DNA of 64,000 nt from Brevundimonas intermedia (GCF_004614235.1 NZ_SPVH01000006.1:124001-188000); one strand, 5' to 3'. Counted from the first letter of the stretch, positions 27,928 through 37,737 are shown. A program made the numbers and translations. The notes: generated from the sequence alone by a model not told the origin.

Positions 27928-28391
27928 ATACCTACGACCTGGCGCGCGGCCTGCACATCCTAGCCGTCATCGCCTGGATGGCGGGGTTGCTGTTCCTGCC
28001 GCGCCTCTATGCCTATGACGCCGAACAGCAGTCCAAGTCTGAGCCGTTGAAAAGCGAGATGCAGGGCCTGTTGCGTCTGTGGCAGACGCGTGTGCTGCGC
28101 ATTATCCTAAACCCGGCGATGATCCTGGCCTGGGTGTTCGGCCTGTGGCTGATTCACATTGATGTTTCCGCGCGCGGCCCGGGCTTCCTGGCAGAGCCGT
28201 GGATGATCGCCAAACTGTCCGGCGTCTTCCTGCTCAGCGGCTGGCATGGTTTCCTTTCGGCGCAGAGGAAGAAGATCGCGGCGGGCACCTCGAAATATTC
28301 CAGCAAGTTCTGGCGCATGACCAATGAGGTTCCCTTCGTCCTGGCCATCATCATGGTGCTGTCGGTGACGACCGAGTGGACGTTCGGTTAA
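27924..28391 (+). CDS. hemJ: protoporphyrinogen oxidase HemJ
   Basis: Integral membrane protein of 155 residues with about four transmembrane helices that oxidises protoporphyrinogen IX in bacteria lacking HemG and HemY. The conserved His and neighbouring residues are in LARGLHILAVIAWMAGLLFLPRLYAYDAE. The later segment MLIHxD..KLSGVFLLSGWHGF also fits, as does the C-terminal FWRMTNEVPFVLAIIMV. Clustering with hemE and hemH completes the last steps of haem synthesis in one operon. The ATG overlaps the hemH stop. Confidence 0.93.
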   Translation: MNTYDLARGLHILAVIAWMAGLLFLPRLYAYDAEQQSKSEPLKSEMQGLLRLWQTRVLRIILNPAMILAWVFGLWLIHIDVSARGPGFLAEPWMIAKLSGVFLLSGWHGFLSAQRKKIAAGTSKYSSKFWRMTNEVPFVLAIIMVLSVTTEWTFG

Positions 28392-28594
28392 GCGGCTCCG
28401 CTTGACCTGACCCGCCGCCTGTGGTTCCGCTGGTGTCGAACCGTTTGGCGTCTGCGTCGGCGGTCCCTCTCTTTTCGCGACGCCCGCCGGTTTGATCAGC
28501 GGGAGCCCGTCGCGCCTCCCTCCGGCCTCACGGCCAGACATTTCCAGAGACCTGACGCCGTGCGGTTCCGTGCGCGCGTCCGCGAGCCTGCACC
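28392..28594 (+). promoter_or_regulatory. leader region before rho
   Basis: A 203-bp gap between hemJ and rho. It begins with a short hairpin (AAGCGG-CT-CCGCTT) overlapping the hemJ stop, without a T-run. The rest is C-rich, as expected if Rho binds its own message and limits readthrough; autoregulation is known in other bacteria and only inferred here. Confidence 0.4.
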
Positions 28595-30028
28595 ATGACC
28601 GACGTCCGCGACACCAATCCTGACACCCCCGAGACCGAAGCCGTCGAGGCGCAAGCCCCGACCCATCACGGCGCCGAGCATGAAGCCGGTGAAGTCGCAG
28701 GCGCCGACTCCGGCGTGGACACCACGGCCGACGACGATGACGACGGCGAACCCGTCGTCGCCAACGGCCGCATCACCCTGGCCGAGTTGAACGAGAAGAC
28801 GCCGGCCGACCTGGTCGCCTTCGCCGAACAGCTGGAGGTCGAGAACGCCTCCAACCTGCGCAAACAGGACCTGCTGTTCGCCATCCTGAAGGCCCTGGCC
28901 GACGAGGAAGTCGAGATCATCGCCGACGGGGTGCTGGAAATCCTGCCCGATGGCTTCGGCTTCCTGCGCAGCTCGGACGCCAACTATCTGCCGGGACCGG
29001 ACGACGTCTATGTGTCGCCGTCGCAGATCCGCCGCTTCGGCCTGCGCTCGGGCGACACCGTCCACGGCGCCGTGCGGGCGCCGCGCGAAGGCGAGCGGTA
29101 TTTCGCCCTGCTGAAGGTCGATACGATCAATCTCGAAGACCCCGAGATGGTCAAGACCAAGGTCCTGTTCGATAACCTGACGCCCCTCTATCCCGAGGAG
29201 CGGCTGAACATGGAGATCCAGGATCCGACGCTGAAGGATCGCTCGGGCCGGGTGATCGACATCGTCGCCCCCCTGGGCAAGGGCCAGCGCTGCCTGATTG
29301 TGGCGCCGCCGCGCGTCGGCAAGACGGTGATGTTGCAGAACATCGCCAAGTCGATCGAGAAGAACCATCCCGAGGTCATCCTGATCGTCCTGCTGATCGA
29401 CGAACGGCCGGAAGAAGTCACCGACATGCAGCGCACCGTGAAGGGCGAGGTCGTGGCCTCGACCTTCGACGAACCGGCGACCCGCCACGTCGCCGTCGCC
29501 GAAATGGTGATCGAAAAGGCCAAGCGCCTGGTCGAGCACAAGAAGGACGTGGTGATCCTGCTGGACTCCATCACCCGCCTGGGCCGCGCCTATAACGCCA
29601 CCGTCCCCTCGTCGGGCAAGGTGCTGACCGGGGGCGTGGACGCCAACGCCCTGCAACGGCCCAAACGCTTCTTCGGCGCCGCGCGCAATGTGGAGCAGGG
29701 CGGGTCGCTGACCATCATCGCCACGGCCCTGATCGACACCGGCAGCCGCATGGACGAGGTGATCTTCGAAGAGTTCAAGGGCACCGGCAACTCGGAAATC
29801 GTCCTGGACCGCAAGGTCGCCGACAAGCGCATCTTCCCCGCCATCGACGTTCTGAAGTCCGGCACCCGCAAGGAAGACCTGATCACGCCGAAGGATCAGC
29901 TGGCCAAGACCTATGTGCTGCGCCGTATCCTGAACCCCATGGGGCCGCAAGACGCGATCGAATTCCTGCTCGACAAGCTGCGTCAATCGAAGAACAACTC
30001 GGACTTCTTCCAGTCGATGAACACCTGA
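28595..30028 (+). CDS. rho: transcription termination factor Rho
   Basis: Hexameric RNA-dependent ATPase that terminates transcription. The first 50 or so residues form an acidic extension absent from E. coli Rho (EAVEAQAP to [10 protein letters not shown]). The RNA-binding cold-shock-like domain is then visible ([36 protein letters not shown]). The Walker A motif is [11 protein letters not shown], Walker B is [16 protein letters not shown] and the Q loop follows. The length of 477 residues matches alphaproteobacterial Rho with the extension. Confidence 0.97.
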   Translation: MTDVRDTNPDTPETEAVEAQAPTHHGAEHEAGEVAGADSGVDTTADDDDDGEPVVANGRITLAELNEKTPADLVAFAEQLEVENASNLRKQDLLFAILKALADEEVEIIADGVLEILPDGFGFLRSSDANYLPGPDDVYVSPSQIRRFGLRSGDTVHGAVRAPREGERYFALLKVDTINLEDPEMVKTKVLFDNLTPLYPEERLNMEIQDPTLKDRSGRVIDIVAPLGKGQRCLIVAPPRVGKTVMLQNIAKSIEKNHPEVILIVLLIDERPEEVTDMQRTVKGEVVASTFDEPATRHVAVAEMVIEKAKRLVEHKKDVVILLDSITRLGRAYNATVPSSGKVLTGGVDANALQRPKRFFGAARNVEQGGSLTIIATALIDTGSRMDEVIFEEFKGTGNSEIVLDRKVADKRIFPAIDVLKSGTRKEDLITPKDQLAKTYVLRRILNPMGPQDAIEFLLDKLRQSKNNSDFFQSMNT

Positions 30029-30041
30029 TCCGTCTTCGGAC

Positions 30042-30055
30042 GTTTCACGTGAAAC
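30042..30055. other. parS site 1
   Basis: Perfect 14-bp palindrome GTTTCACGTGAAAC, the universal ParB-binding sequence, in the gap between rho and the DUF6489 gene. It lies about 4.4 kb from the predicted origin. Confidence 0.93.
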
Positions 30056-30068
30056 AGGAGACGGTGCG

Positions 30069-30296
30069 ATGAAGGTCAATGTCGAAGTGGAGTGCACCCC
30101 GGCGGAGGCTCGCGCTTTCCTGGGGTTGCCTGACGTGACCCCGCTGAACGAGGCCATGGTCGCCGAGATGCTGAAGCGGATGGAGACCAATGTCGCCGCC
30201 ATGCAGCCCGAAGAGCTGATGAAGACCTGGACCAGTTTCGGTCTTCAGGCTCAGGACCAGTTTCGCCGTCTGATGGAAGCGGCCGTCAAATCATGA
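30069..30296 (+). CDS. DUF6489 family protein
   Basis: Small cytosolic protein of 75 residues, MKVNVEVECTPAEARAFLGLPDV at the start and FGLQAQDQFRRLM near the end. This is the layout of DUF6489, a short alphaproteobacterial family of unknown function often found near the origin. The region between carries a helical motif (ARAFLGLPDVTPLNEAMVAEMLKRM). It starts 14 bp after a parS site and is separated from mnmE by a 43-bp gap holding a GC hairpin. Confidence 0.8.
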   Translation: MKVNVEVECTPAEARAFLGLPDVTPLNEAMVAEMLKRMETNVAAMQPEELMKTWTSFGLQAQDQFRRLMEAAVKS

Positions 30297-30307
30297 CCCG
30301 CCTGTCT

Positions 30308-30327
30308 CCTCCCCCCATCGGGGGAGG
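30308..30327 (+). terminator. GC-rich hairpin before mnmE
   Basis: Stem CCTCCCCC (30308-30315) and GGGGGAGG (30320-30327) with loop CATC. There is no T-run, so its role as terminator is uncertain. A related hairpin occurs at 36173-36202. Confidence 0.4.
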
Positions 30328-30339
30328 GGGAGGATCCCG

Positions 30340-31647
30340 ATGACCGACACCATCTTCGCCCTCGCGACGCCGCCTGGCCGAGGGGCCATCGCCGTCATCC
30401 GTCTGTCGGGCCCGGCGGTCGAATCGGCCCTGACGGCGCTTGGCGCGACGAAGCTGAAGCCCCGCGTGGCGGCGGTGCGCGATCTGACCTACGCCGGCGA
30501 TCACATCGACCAGGCCCTGGTCCTGCGCTTCGTTGCCCCGAGCTCCTACACCGGTGAAGACTCCGCCGAACTGCATCTGCACGGTGGGCGCGCCGTGGTC
30601 GAGGCGGCCAGCCGTGCCTTGATCGCGCTCGGCGTTCGTCCGGCCGAACCCGGCGAGTTCACCCGCCGCGCCTTCCAGAACAGCCGCATGGACCTGGCCC
30701 AGGCCGAGGCGGTCGCTGATCTGATCGACGCTGAGACCAGCGCCCAGGCCAGGCAGGCCCTGGGACAGTTGGATGGAAAGCTCAGTGAAACCTACGCCGG
30801 TTTCCGCCGCGACCTGCTTCACGCCTTGGCTCTGGTCGAGGCGGAGATCGACTTCCCGGACGAAGAGGTGCCGGACAATCTGGCGCGCACCGCCGGGCCG
30901 GTGCTGGATCGTCTCGCCGACGATTTGCGCCGTGCCGTCGACACCGGGCGACGAGGCGAGCGGGTGCGGGACGGCTATCGCATCGTCCTGATCGGGGAGA
31001 CGAACGCCGGCAAGTCGTCGCTGTTCAACGCCCTCGTCGCGCGCGAGGCGGCCATCGTGACGCCGATCGCCGGCACCACCCGTGATGTGCTCGACGCCGA
31101 TCTGGTGATCGGCGGTTACGCCGTGACCCTGTCCGACACGGCGGGCCTGAGAGAAAGCGACGATCCGGTCGAGGCCGAAGGCGTTCGCCGCGCGCGTCTT
31201 CGGGCGGAACAAGCGGACCTTCGCCTGTGGGTTCGCGCACCCGGGGATCCTGACGGGGTGGCGGCTGACTATGCTCGACCGGAGGATTTGGTGGTCGCCA
31301 ACAAGTCCGATCTTGGAAGCATTCACACCGCAAGCTGTTTGGAGGTTCTGTCGGTCAGCACCGAAAGCGGGCAGGGCTTGCCAGAGCTTCACGACTGGAT
31401 CGCCGCACGGTTGTCGGCCGATCTGGCGGGGGCTGATTTTCCGGCGGTCACGCGTGAGCGTCACCGGCTTCGGTTGAGCGAGGCGCTGTCGGCGGTAACC
31501 GCAGCACGCGTCGCCCTGGATGTTGCGCCGGAAATGGCTGGCGACGATTTGCGGCGGGCGGCAGATGCCTTGGCGCGGGTGACCGGCGCCATCGGGGTAG
31601 AAGATATATTGGGTCAGGTCTTTTCGACCTTCTGCATCGGAAAATAG
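30340..31647 (+). CDS. mnmE: tRNA uridine-5-carboxymethylaminomethyl(34) synthesis GTPase MnmE
   Basis: Partner of MnmG in modifying the wobble uridine of several tRNAs; K+-activated GTPase. The N-terminal folate-binding domain begins [21 protein letters not shown], the G domain has the P-loop [12 protein letters not shown] and switch [11 protein letters not shown] with DTAGLRE, and the C-terminal motif CIGK ends the protein with the catalytic cysteine. At 435 residues it is slightly shorter than E. coli MnmE. Adjacent mnmG completes the pathway. Confidence 0.96.
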   Translation: MTDTIFALATPPGRGAIAVIRLSGPAVESALTALGATKLKPRVAAVRDLTYAGDHIDQALVLRFVAPSSYTGEDSAELHLHGGRAVVEAASRALIALGVRPAEPGEFTRRAFQNSRMDLAQAEAVADLIDAETSAQARQALGQLDGKLSETYAGFRRDLLHALALVEAEIDFPDEEVPDNLARTAGPVLDRLADDLRRAVDTGRRGERVRDGYRIVLIGETNAGKSSLFNALVAREAAIVTPIAGTTRDVLDADLVIGGYAVTLSDTAGLRESDDPVEAEGVRRARLRAEQADLRLWVRAPGDPDGVAADYARPEDLVVANKSDLGSIHTASCLEVLSVSTESGQGLPELHDWIAARLSADLAGADFPAVTRERHRLRLSEALSAVTAARVALDVAPEMAGDDLRRAADALARVTGAIGVEDILGQVFSTFCIGK

Positions 31648-31654
31648 GACGGGC

Positions 31655-31668
31655 GTTCCACGTGAAAC
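31655..31668. other. parS site 2 (variant)
   Basis: GTTCCACGTGAAAC, one base different from the perfect parS palindrome, located between mnmE and mnmG. Confidence 0.85.
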
Positions 31669-31729
31669 ATCGACGGTTCCTCCAAGCCTGAAGGTGGCGA
31701 AGTGGAGCCAATTGGACTATGTGCGCGGC

Positions 31730-33610
31730 ATGAGTTCTCCCACCGATCTTCACTTCGACGTCGTCATCATCGGCGGCGGCCACGCCGGCTGTGAGGCCGC
31801 AGCCGCGTCTGCACGTGCTGGCGCGCGCACCATCCTGCTGACCCAGAAACTGGAAACCATCGGCGAGATGTCCTGCAACCCGGCCATCGGCGGTCTGGGT
31901 AAGGGACATCTGGTGCGCGAGATCGACGCCATGGATGGGATCATGGGGCGTCTTGCCGACGTGTCGGGCATTCAGTTCCGCCTGCTGAACCGGTCGAAGG
32001 GCGCGGCCGTGCGTGGCCCTCGCAGCCAGATCGACCGGCGTCTGTATCGCGAAGCCATGCAGGCCGAACTGAAGGCGACGCCAAACCTGACCCTGATGGC
32101 GGGCACGGCCGAGAGCCTGATCCTCGACGGAGACCGTGTGGTCGGGGTGACGACGGGAGCCGGAGAGACAGTGCGGGCCGGGGCCGTTGTCCTGACGACG
32201 GGCACCTTCCTGAACGGCGTTATTCATCGTGGCGACGAGAGGATTCCTGCCGGTCGCCACGGCGAGGACCCGTCCACCGGTCTGGCTGCCGATCTGCATG
32301 CCGCGGATCTGATGATGGGACGGTTGAAAACCGGAACGCCCGCACGGCTGGATGGTCGAACCATCGCCTGGGATCGGTTGGAGATGCAGCAGGCGGACGA
32401 GAGCCCGTCGGCCTTCTCCTTCCTGACCGACAAGATCACTGTTCCCCAGATCGCCTGCGGCGTGACCCACACCACCGAAGAGACCCATCGGATCATCGCC
32501 GAGAACCTCGGCGAGAGCGCCGTCTATGGTGGCAAGCTGTCGGGGAGGGGGCCGCGCTATTGCCCGTCGATCGAGGACAAGGTGGTGCGGTTCGCCGACA
32601 AGACCAGCCACCAGATCTTTCTCGAACCCGAGGGCCTGGATGATCCGACCGTCTATCCGAACGGGATCTCGACATCGGTCTCCGAACCGACCCAGCTGGC
32701 CTTCCTGCGCACCATCCCCGGTCTCGAAACCGTTGAGGTGTTCCGCTACGGCTATGCCATAGAATACGACTATGTCGATCCGCGCGAGCTGAGCCCGGCT
32801 CTGGAGGTCAAGAAGCGGCCAGGTCTCTATCTGGCCGGCCAGATTAACGGCACGACCGGATATGAGGAGGCCGCCGCCCAGGGGCTGATGGCGGGGCTGA
32901 ACGCGGCCCGTGCTGTGGCTGGACAAGAGGCGGTCGTCCTGGGAAGGGACCAGGCCTATATCGGCGTGATGATCGATGATCTGGTGACACGAGGCGTGAC
33001 CGAGCCCTATCGCATGTTCACCAGTCGGGCGGAGTATCGTCTGACCTTGCGCTCGGACAACGCCGATCAGCGCCTGACTCCGTTGGCCGTGGAGCTGGGA
33101 ATCGTAGGCGACAGGCGTCGGATGCGGTTCGAAGCCAAGGCGGCGGAGCAGGCCAAGGCAAGCGCCGTTTCACGTGAAACACTGTTCACACCCAACGAAG
33201 CGAGAGCCCTGGGCATCGCCGTGAATGCGGATGGGCGTCGTCGGTCGATGCGTGAACTTCTGGCCTTCCCCGATGTCACACTGGATCACTTCATTGCCGC
33301 TTGTCCGTCCATCGCGGACTGGAGCGCCGAAGTTCGCGAGCAGGTGGAGATCGACGCGGGATACGCCAACTACCTTGACCGGCAAGCACTGGACGCTGAG
33401 GCCTTGCGGACGGAGGAGGGGATGATCCTGCCCCCCGATCTCGACTATGCGGCCATCGGGGGGTTGTCGAACGAGGTGAAGGAGAAGCTGGCGCGGGTCC
33501 AGCCTCGCACCCTGGGTCAGGCCGGACGGATCGAGGGTATGACGCCCGGCGGCCTGACGGCCCTTCTGGCCCATGCGAAGAAGTCGCCCAAAGCCTCGGT
33601 CGCCGCCTGA
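31730..33610 (+). CDS. mnmG: tRNA uridine-5-carboxymethylaminomethyl(34) synthesis enzyme MnmG (GidA)
   Basis: FAD-dependent partner of MnmE in wobble uridine modification. The FAD motif is [14 protein letters not shown] near residue 10, and [24 protein letters not shown] and [23 protein letters not shown] are family blocks. The length is 626 residues with ATG 31730; a GTG at 31694 would add 12 residues. A perfect parS site (33167-33180) is read in frame and gives the residues VSRET near residue 482, within a region that varies in the family. It overlaps rsmG by one base. Confidence 0.96.
   Translation: MSSPTDLHFDVVIIGGGHAGCEAAAASARAGARTILLTQKLETIGEMSCNPAIGGLGKGHLVREIDAMDGIMGRLADVSGIQFRLLNRSKGAAVRGPRSQIDRRLYREAMQAELKATPNLTLMAGTAESLILDGDRVVGVTTGAGETVRAGAVVLTTGTFLNGVIHRGDERIPAGRHGEDPSTGLAADLHAADLMMGRLKTGTPARLDGRTIAWDRLEMQQADESPSAFSFLTDKITVPQIACGVTHTTEETHRIIAENLGESAVYGGKLSGRGPRYCPSIEDKVVRFADKTSHQIFLEPEGLDDPTVYPNGISTSVSEPTQLAFLRTIPGLETVEVFRYGYAIEYDYVDPRELSPALEVKKRPGLYLAGQINGTTGYEEAAAQGLMAGLNAARAVAGQEAVVLGRDQAYIGVMIDDLVTRGVTEPYRMFTSRAEYRLTLRSDNADQRLTPLAVELGIVGDRRRMRFEAKAAEQAKASAVSRETLFTPNEARALGIAVNADGRRRSMRELLAFPDVTLDHFIAACPSIADWSAEVREQVEIDAGYANYLDRQALDAEALRTEEGMILPPDLDYAAIGGLSNEVKEKLARVQPRTLGQAGRIEGMTPGGLTALLAHAKKSPKASVAA
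33167..33180. other. parS site 3, inside mnmG
   Basis: Perfect GTTTCACGTGAAAC within the mnmG coding sequence, read in frame as VSRET. Confidence 0.93.
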
Positions 33611-34242
33611 TGCTCGAAACGGAGAAGGCAGCGTTTCAGGTCAAGGCCGGGGTGACGCCGCAGCAGATGGCGGACCTTGAGGCTTTTCGTATTCGTCTCG
33701 GCGACGCCAATTTAGTGATGAACTTGGTCGGTCCCGACAGCCTGCCGGACTTCTGGAACCGACATGTCTGGGACAGTGCGCAGTTGCTGAACCATGCACC
33801 CGAGGCGCGGACTTGGGCCGATCTGGGGGCCGGCGCCGGGTTTCCGGGCGTGGTGTTGGCGATCCTGATGAAGGGGCGGGAAGGCGCGCATGTTTGGCTG
33901 ATCGACAGTCTGGGCAAGCGGTGCCGCTTCCTGCAGGAGATAGTGGATGCGCTCGATCTGCCGGCGACCGTCATCATCGGCCGGGCTGAGGAGCAGGAGG
34001 TCACGTGCGACATCGTCACCGCGCGAGCCGTGGCGCCGATGGAGAAACTGTTGGGTTATGCACAGCCCTACTTCCAAAGGGGTGCACAAGGTCTGTTCCT
34101 CAAGGGGGAGAGGGCCGAATCCGAGTTGATCGAGGCGCGTAAATCCTGGCATTTCGAAGCTGAACTGGCCCCGTCGCAAAGCGACGTGCGCGGCCGTATC
34201 GTGACAATCCGGAGTCTCCGACGTGCCCGCACAAAGCGCTAG
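33610..34242 (+). CDS. rsmG: 16S rRNA (guanine(527)-N(7))-methyltransferase RsmG (GidB)
   Basis: SAM-dependent enzyme methylating G527 of 16S rRNA; loss can give low-level streptomycin resistance. The motif DLGAGAGFPGVVLAI binds SAM and FWNRHVWDSAQLL is the family signature. VTARAVAPMEKLLGYA follows. The length is 210 residues. The ATG overlaps the mnmG stop by one base, and its 3' end overlaps the parA start by 20 bp, so rsmG and parA are tightly linked. Confidence 0.95.
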   Translation: MLETEKAAFQVKAGVTPQQMADLEAFRIRLGDANLVMNLVGPDSLPDFWNRHVWDSAQLLNHAPEARTWADLGAGAGFPGVVLAILMKGREGAHVWLIDSLGKRCRFLQEIVDALDLPATVIIGRAEEQEVTCDIVTARAVAPMEKLLGYAQPYFQRGAQGLFLKGERAESELIEARKSWHFEAELAPSQSDVRGRIVTIRSLRRARTKR

Positions 34243-35044
34243 AAAGAGACCTGCCCGCGTCCTCGCGGTGTCGAACCAGAAGGGCGGGGTGGGCAAGACC
34301 ACGACGGCCATCAACCTGGGCACCGCCCTGGCCGCCATTGGCGAGCGCGTGCTGATCGTGGACATGGATCCGCAGGGGAATGCCTCCACCGGCCTGGGTG
34401 TTCCACGTGAAACACGCCGGGTCACCATCTATGATGTGGTCGTGGATCAGCGCTCCGTCGACGATGCAGCGGTCCAGACGACGGTTCCCGGTCTTTGGAT
34501 CGTGCCGGCCGACGCCGACATGTCGGGGGTGGAGATCGAGCTAAGCCAGGCCGACCGCCGGTCCTATCGGCTGCGCGACGCCTTGCGGGCGCATGACGAC
34601 GGCCCTACCGCGTATGACTACGTCCTGATCGACTGCCCGCCGTCCCTGAACCTGCTGACGTTGAATGCGATGGCGGCGGCGGATGCGGTGCTGGTGCCCC
34701 TGCAGTGCGAGTTCTTCGCGCTGGAGGGCCTTAGCCAGTTGATGCGGACCATCGACATGGTCAAGCACAGCCTCAATCCGTCGCTGGAAATCCAGGGTCT
34801 GGTTCTGACCATGTATGATCGCCGCAGCGCCCTGTCGGGGCAGGTGGCCAATGACGTGCGCGCCCACTTCGGCGACAAGGTCTATGAGAGCGTCATCCCC
34901 CGCAACGTCCGCGTCGCCGAGGCGCCGTCGTTCGGCAAGCCGGCCTTGATCTATGATCTGAAATGCGCCGGCAGCCAGGCCTATCTGCGTCTGGCCAAGG
35001 AAGTGGTGAAGCGCGAACGCCAGCGCCTGAAGCTGGCCGCCTGA
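34223..35044 (+). CDS. parA: chromosome partitioning ATPase ParA
   Basis: Deviant Walker ATPase that moves the ParB-parS complex of the newly copied origin. The P-loop is KGGVGKTTTAIN after SNQ, with the signature lysine, and DMDPQGNASTGLG and CPPSLNLLTLNAMAAADAV follow. The length of 273 residues is typical. Start is GTG 34223 with GGAG 8 bp upstream. A variant parS (34399-34414) lies inside the gene and codes VPRET. It forms an operon with parB, 25 bp downstream. Confidence 0.97.
   Translation: MPAQSARKRPARVLAVSNQKGGVGKTTTAINLGTALAAIGERVLIVDMDPQGNASTGLGVPRETRRVTIYDVVVDQRSVDDAAVQTTVPGLWIVPADADMSGVEIELSQADRRSYRLRDALRAHDDGPTAYDYVLIDCPPSLNLLTLNAMAAADAVLVPLQCEFFALEGLSQLMRTIDMVKHSLNPSLEIQGLVLTMYDRRSALSGQVANDVRAHFGDKVYESVIPRNVRVAEAPSFGKPALIYDLKCAGSQAYLRLAKEVVKRERQRLKLAA
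34399..34414. other. parS site 4 (variant), inside parA
   Basis: TGTTCCACGTGAAACA, one base from the perfect 16-bp parS palindrome, inside parA near codon 60 and read as VPRET. Confidence 0.87.
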
Positions 35045-35069
35045 GTTTTATTGGAAACGGAACAGTATC

Positions 35070-35960
35070 TTGGCTGAACGACAAAGAGGTCTGGGCCGCG
35101 GCCTGTCGGCATTGATGGGGCAGGACGCCGAGGCGCCGGTGGCGTCTGACGCGCCGGCGCCCGCCGGCGTGCAGCGCGTGCCGATCGAGAGCCTGAAGCC
35201 TAACCCCGATCAGCCGCGCAAGACCTTCCGCCAGGAGGATCTGGAGGAACTGACCGCCTCGATCCGCGACAAGGGCGTGCTGCAGCCGATCCTGGTGCGG
35301 ACCCATCCGGGCGAGGACGGCGTCTGGCAGATCATCGCCGGCGAACGCCGCTGGCGCGCCTCCCAGGCCGCGCGCCTGACCGAGGTGCCGATCGTCATCC
35401 ACGAAATGGACGACGTGGAGGTGTTCGAGGTCGCCATCGTCGAGAACGTGCAGCGCGCCGACCTGAACCCGCTGGAGGAGGCGGAGGCTTACCGCGTCCT
35501 GATGGAGCGGTTCGGCCGGACCCAGGATGCGGTGGCGGGCGTCGTCGGCAAGAGCCGCAGTCACGTGGCCAACACCATGCGCCTGCTGCAACTACCCGAG
35601 CGGGTGCTGTTCTATGTGCGCGAGGGCAAGCTGTCGGCCGGTCATGCGCGGGCTCTGATCAATACGCCGGATCCAGGCCAGCTGGCGGACATCGCCTTCG
35701 TCGATGGCCTGAGCGTGCGCGAGACCGAGGCCTTGGCCCGTCGCGCGGTCGAGGGCCCAAAGCCGGTCAAGGCCAGGTCTGCATCCGCGTCTTCGGGCGG
35801 AGAGGGGGCGGCCGATGTCGTCGCGCTTCAACAGGATCTGGCCGACGCCCTGGGCCTGAAGGTCCAGTTGGCGGACAAGGGCGGCAAGGGCGACCTGACC
35901 ATCCGCTACGGCTCGCTGGAGCAGCTGGACGATCTGTGTCGTCGTTTGATGCGGGGTTGA
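35070..35960 (+). CDS. parB: chromosome partitioning protein ParB
   Basis: CTPase and DNA clamp that loads at parS and spreads to form the segregation complex. It begins with GLGRGLSALMGQ, the box that stimulates ParA. The CTP-binding GERRWRASQAARL and the helix-turn-helix region QDAVAGVVGKSRSHVANTMRLLQLP follow, and a C-terminal dimerisation domain ends the 296-residue protein. The start is TTG 35070, chosen because it gives the conserved AERQRGLGRGLSAL. All four predicted parS sites lie within 5 kb upstream. Confidence 0.97.
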   Translation: MAERQRGLGRGLSALMGQDAEAPVASDAPAPAGVQRVPIESLKPNPDQPRKTFRQEDLEELTASIRDKGVLQPILVRTHPGEDGVWQIIAGERRWRASQAARLTEVPIVIHEMDDVEVFEVAIVENVQRADLNPLEEAEAYRVLMERFGRTQDAVAGVVGKSRSHVANTMRLLQLPERVLFYVREGKLSAGHARALINTPDPGQLADIAFVDGLSVRETEALARRAVEGPKPVKARSASASSGGEGAADVVALQQDLADALGLKVQLADKGGKGDLTIRYGSLEQLDDLCRRLMRG

Positions 35961-35986
35961 ACGGCCGGATGTGCTAGGATTGGCGC

Positions 35987-36169
35987 ATGACCGAAGACAA
36001 CACACCGACCGCCGCCGAAAAGCTGAAACAGGCGCTCGCCGCCAAGAAGGCCAAGGCGGGCCACGGCTTCAACGCCCAGGCCGGCGCCAAGGCTGAAGAG
36101 AAGAGCGTTTCCGCGCGCAACGTCGCCATGGCGCAGCCGGCGTTCCGCAAAGCGTCGAAGCGAGGGTGA
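35987..36169 (+). CDS. small basic Ala/Lys-rich protein of unknown function
   Basis: A 60-residue protein, MTEDNTPTAAEKLKQALAAKKAKAGHGF and so on, rich in Ala and Lys, probably disordered or DNA/RNA-binding. Similar short lysine/alanine-rich proteins are known from other alphaproteobacteria as uncharacterised families, but I cannot name one here. It starts 26 bp after parB and is followed by a strong hairpin, so it is probably expressed as the last gene of the par operon. Confidence 0.65.
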   Translation: MTEDNTPTAAEKLKQALAAKKAKAGHGFNAQAGAKAEEKSVSARNVAMAQPAFRKASKRG

Positions 36170-36172
36170 TGA

Positions 36173-36202
36173 TTTCTCCTCCCCACTCGTGGGGAGGAGA
36201 AA
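36173..36202. terminator. bidirectional hairpin between convergent genes
   Basis: Perfect 14-bp inverted repeat: 36173-36186 (TTTCTCCTCCCCAC) pairs with 36189-36202, with a T-rich left arm and an A-rich right arm. It lies between the end of the small basic gene and the end of holA, and can serve as terminator for both. Confidence 0.75.
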
Positions 36203-36208
36203 ACGGGT

Positions 36209-37261
36209 TCAGAGCCCGAGCCGTCGCGCTCGTCCGGCGATTTCCAGAAGCAGGCGTTCGGCGATCAGTTGATCGGGCATGCCCGTGGTCTTGGTGGCCA
36301 CGTCGGCGGTGTTGATGCTGTCCAGCACCTCGTCCAGCGCTTCGAGCCGCCAAGACCGCGCTTGGCGCAGCATTTCAGCCTCCTGTTTCCAGAAGACGCC
36401 GGCGGCCTTTGCCGCTTCCTTGGCGTTTGCGCCGTTGGCTTGCAAGATATTGATCCGGCGCAGTTTTCCCAGATGCATCGCGGCCGAGCGGACGGCCAGA
36501 ACCGAGGATTCGCCCTCGGCGAAGGCGCGTCTCAGACCCGCTTGCGCCGGGCCAGGCCGGGCGCCGAAGGCTTGTAGCGCGGCGTCGGACAGGGAAGCGT
36601 CCGGCTCGACACCTAGATGATGCTCCAGCGCGTCCATATCCAGCGTCTTGCCGGAGCCTGGGCCGATGAACAGGGCCAGACGCTCGATCTCCTGACGCAT
36701 CAAACCCCGCTCGCGCGGCAGTCGGGCGACGAAACGGTCCAGGGCGTCGGAGGTCAGGCCGACCTTGTCGGCGGCCAGGGCCTCGCGGACCATGCGGGCG
36801 ACATCGCCGGTCTCGTCCTCGTAGCAGACGATGCCGACGGCGCCGTTTTCCTTCTCGGCCGCCTTTCGCAGGGCGGACTCGCGACCCAGCTGATCGGCCT
36901 CGACAACCATCATGGCGTCGGGGTTGTAGCCGCCCTCGGCATGAATCTTGAGCGCGGCGGCGACGGCCTTGTCGACGCCGGGCTTCAGCGTGGACAGACG
37001 GATCCGCACCAGGCGACGGCCGCCCATCAGGGACATGGCCGTCAGGGCCTCTTCCAGCTTCGTCTCATCGCCGTCGATGTCGCTGTCGGTCAGGACGGTG
37101 ACGTTGAAGGGGTCGTTCAGGTCGGGTGTGACCGTCCGGCACAGCACCTCGGCCCGCTCGGCGACGCCGGATCTGTCCTTGCCGTGGATCACCGCCGCCC
37201 GGATCGCCGGATCGGGCGCCTTCAGAAAGCGATCGATCTCGGGGCGTTTGGCCAGGATCAC
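36209..37261 (-). CDS. holA: DNA polymerase III subunit delta
   Basis: Clamp-loader delta subunit that opens the beta clamp. The N-terminal AIRAAVIHGKDRSGVAERAEVLCR leads into the AAA+-like domain; SLMGGRRLVRIRL follows, and the C-terminal helical domain includes AAMHLGKLRRINILQANG. The length of 350 residues is close to E. coli (343). It is the last gene of the leuS-lptE-holA set on the minus strand and overlaps lptE by four bases. The same set sits near the origin in related bacteria. Confidence 0.95.
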   Translation of the reverse strand: MILAKRPEIDRFLKAPDPAIRAAVIHGKDRSGVAERAEVLCRTVTPDLNDPFNVTVLTDSDIDGDETKLEEALTAMSLMGGRRLVRIRLSTLKPGVDKAVAAALKIHAEGGYNPDAMMVVEADQLGRESALRKAAEKENGAVGIVCYEDETGDVARMVREALAADKVGLTSDALDRFVARLPRERGLMRQEIERLALFIGPGSGKTLDMDALEHHLGVEPDASLSDAALQAFGARPGPAQAGLRRAFAEGESSVLAVRSAAMHLGKLRRINILQANGANAKEAAKAAGVFWKQEAEMLRQARSWRLEALDEVLDSINTADVATKTTGMPDQLIAERLLLEIAGRARRLGL

Positions 37262-37737
37262 GGGTTCGACAGCGCCTGCATGAGGTCGAGGCGGATCAGC
37301 CGGGCCAGTTCGGAAGCGGCGCGCTCCTCGCCGTCCTGCTGGGCGGCGATCGCGGCATAGGGCTGGTCGGCGGCGGCGTAGGTTGTCGTGACCGTCTCGG
37401 TCCCACTGACGGGCGTTCCGCCGGCGGCGGGGGTCAGGGTCCAGGTCGCCTTGACCGTCAGTTCGTAGCGGGTGGCGGTGTCGTCGATCCGGCGGCCCAG
37501 CGAGCGGCGGTTCTGCTCGACCTGGGTCGTCAGGCGATAAAGGGGCGTGGAGGACCGATCCCAGGCCAGGGCGTCCTCCAGCTGTTCGCGCAGGCGATAG
37601 CCCAGCCTGTCATCCTGTGTCGTGACGGCGATGCGACGTAGGGACGATCCCACGGCCGGTTCGGCGTACATGGGAGTGAAGCCGCAGGCGGACACCGCCA
37701 GGGCGGACAGGACCGCGAAGGTCGCCGCGATACGCAT
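37258..37737 (-). CDS. lptE: LPS assembly lipoprotein LptE
   Basis: Outer-membrane lipoprotein that plugs the LptD barrel for lipopolysaccharide insertion. A lipoprotein signal with lipobox VSAC places the acylated cysteine at residue 18 ([20 protein letters not shown]). The region LRRIAVTTQDDRLGYRLREQLEDAL and the beta-rich middle resemble alphaproteobacterial LptE. The length is 159 residues. The ATG overlaps the leuS stop by one base (TGATG) and its stop overlaps the holA start. Confidence 0.88.
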   Translation of the reverse strand: MRIAATFAVLSALAVSACGFTPMYAEPAVGSSLRRIAVTTQDDRLGYRLREQLEDALAWDRSSTPLYRLTTQVEQNRRSLGRRIDDTATRYELTVKATWTLTPAAGGTPVSGTETVTTTYAAADQPYAAIAAQQDGEERAASELARLIRLDLMQALSNP

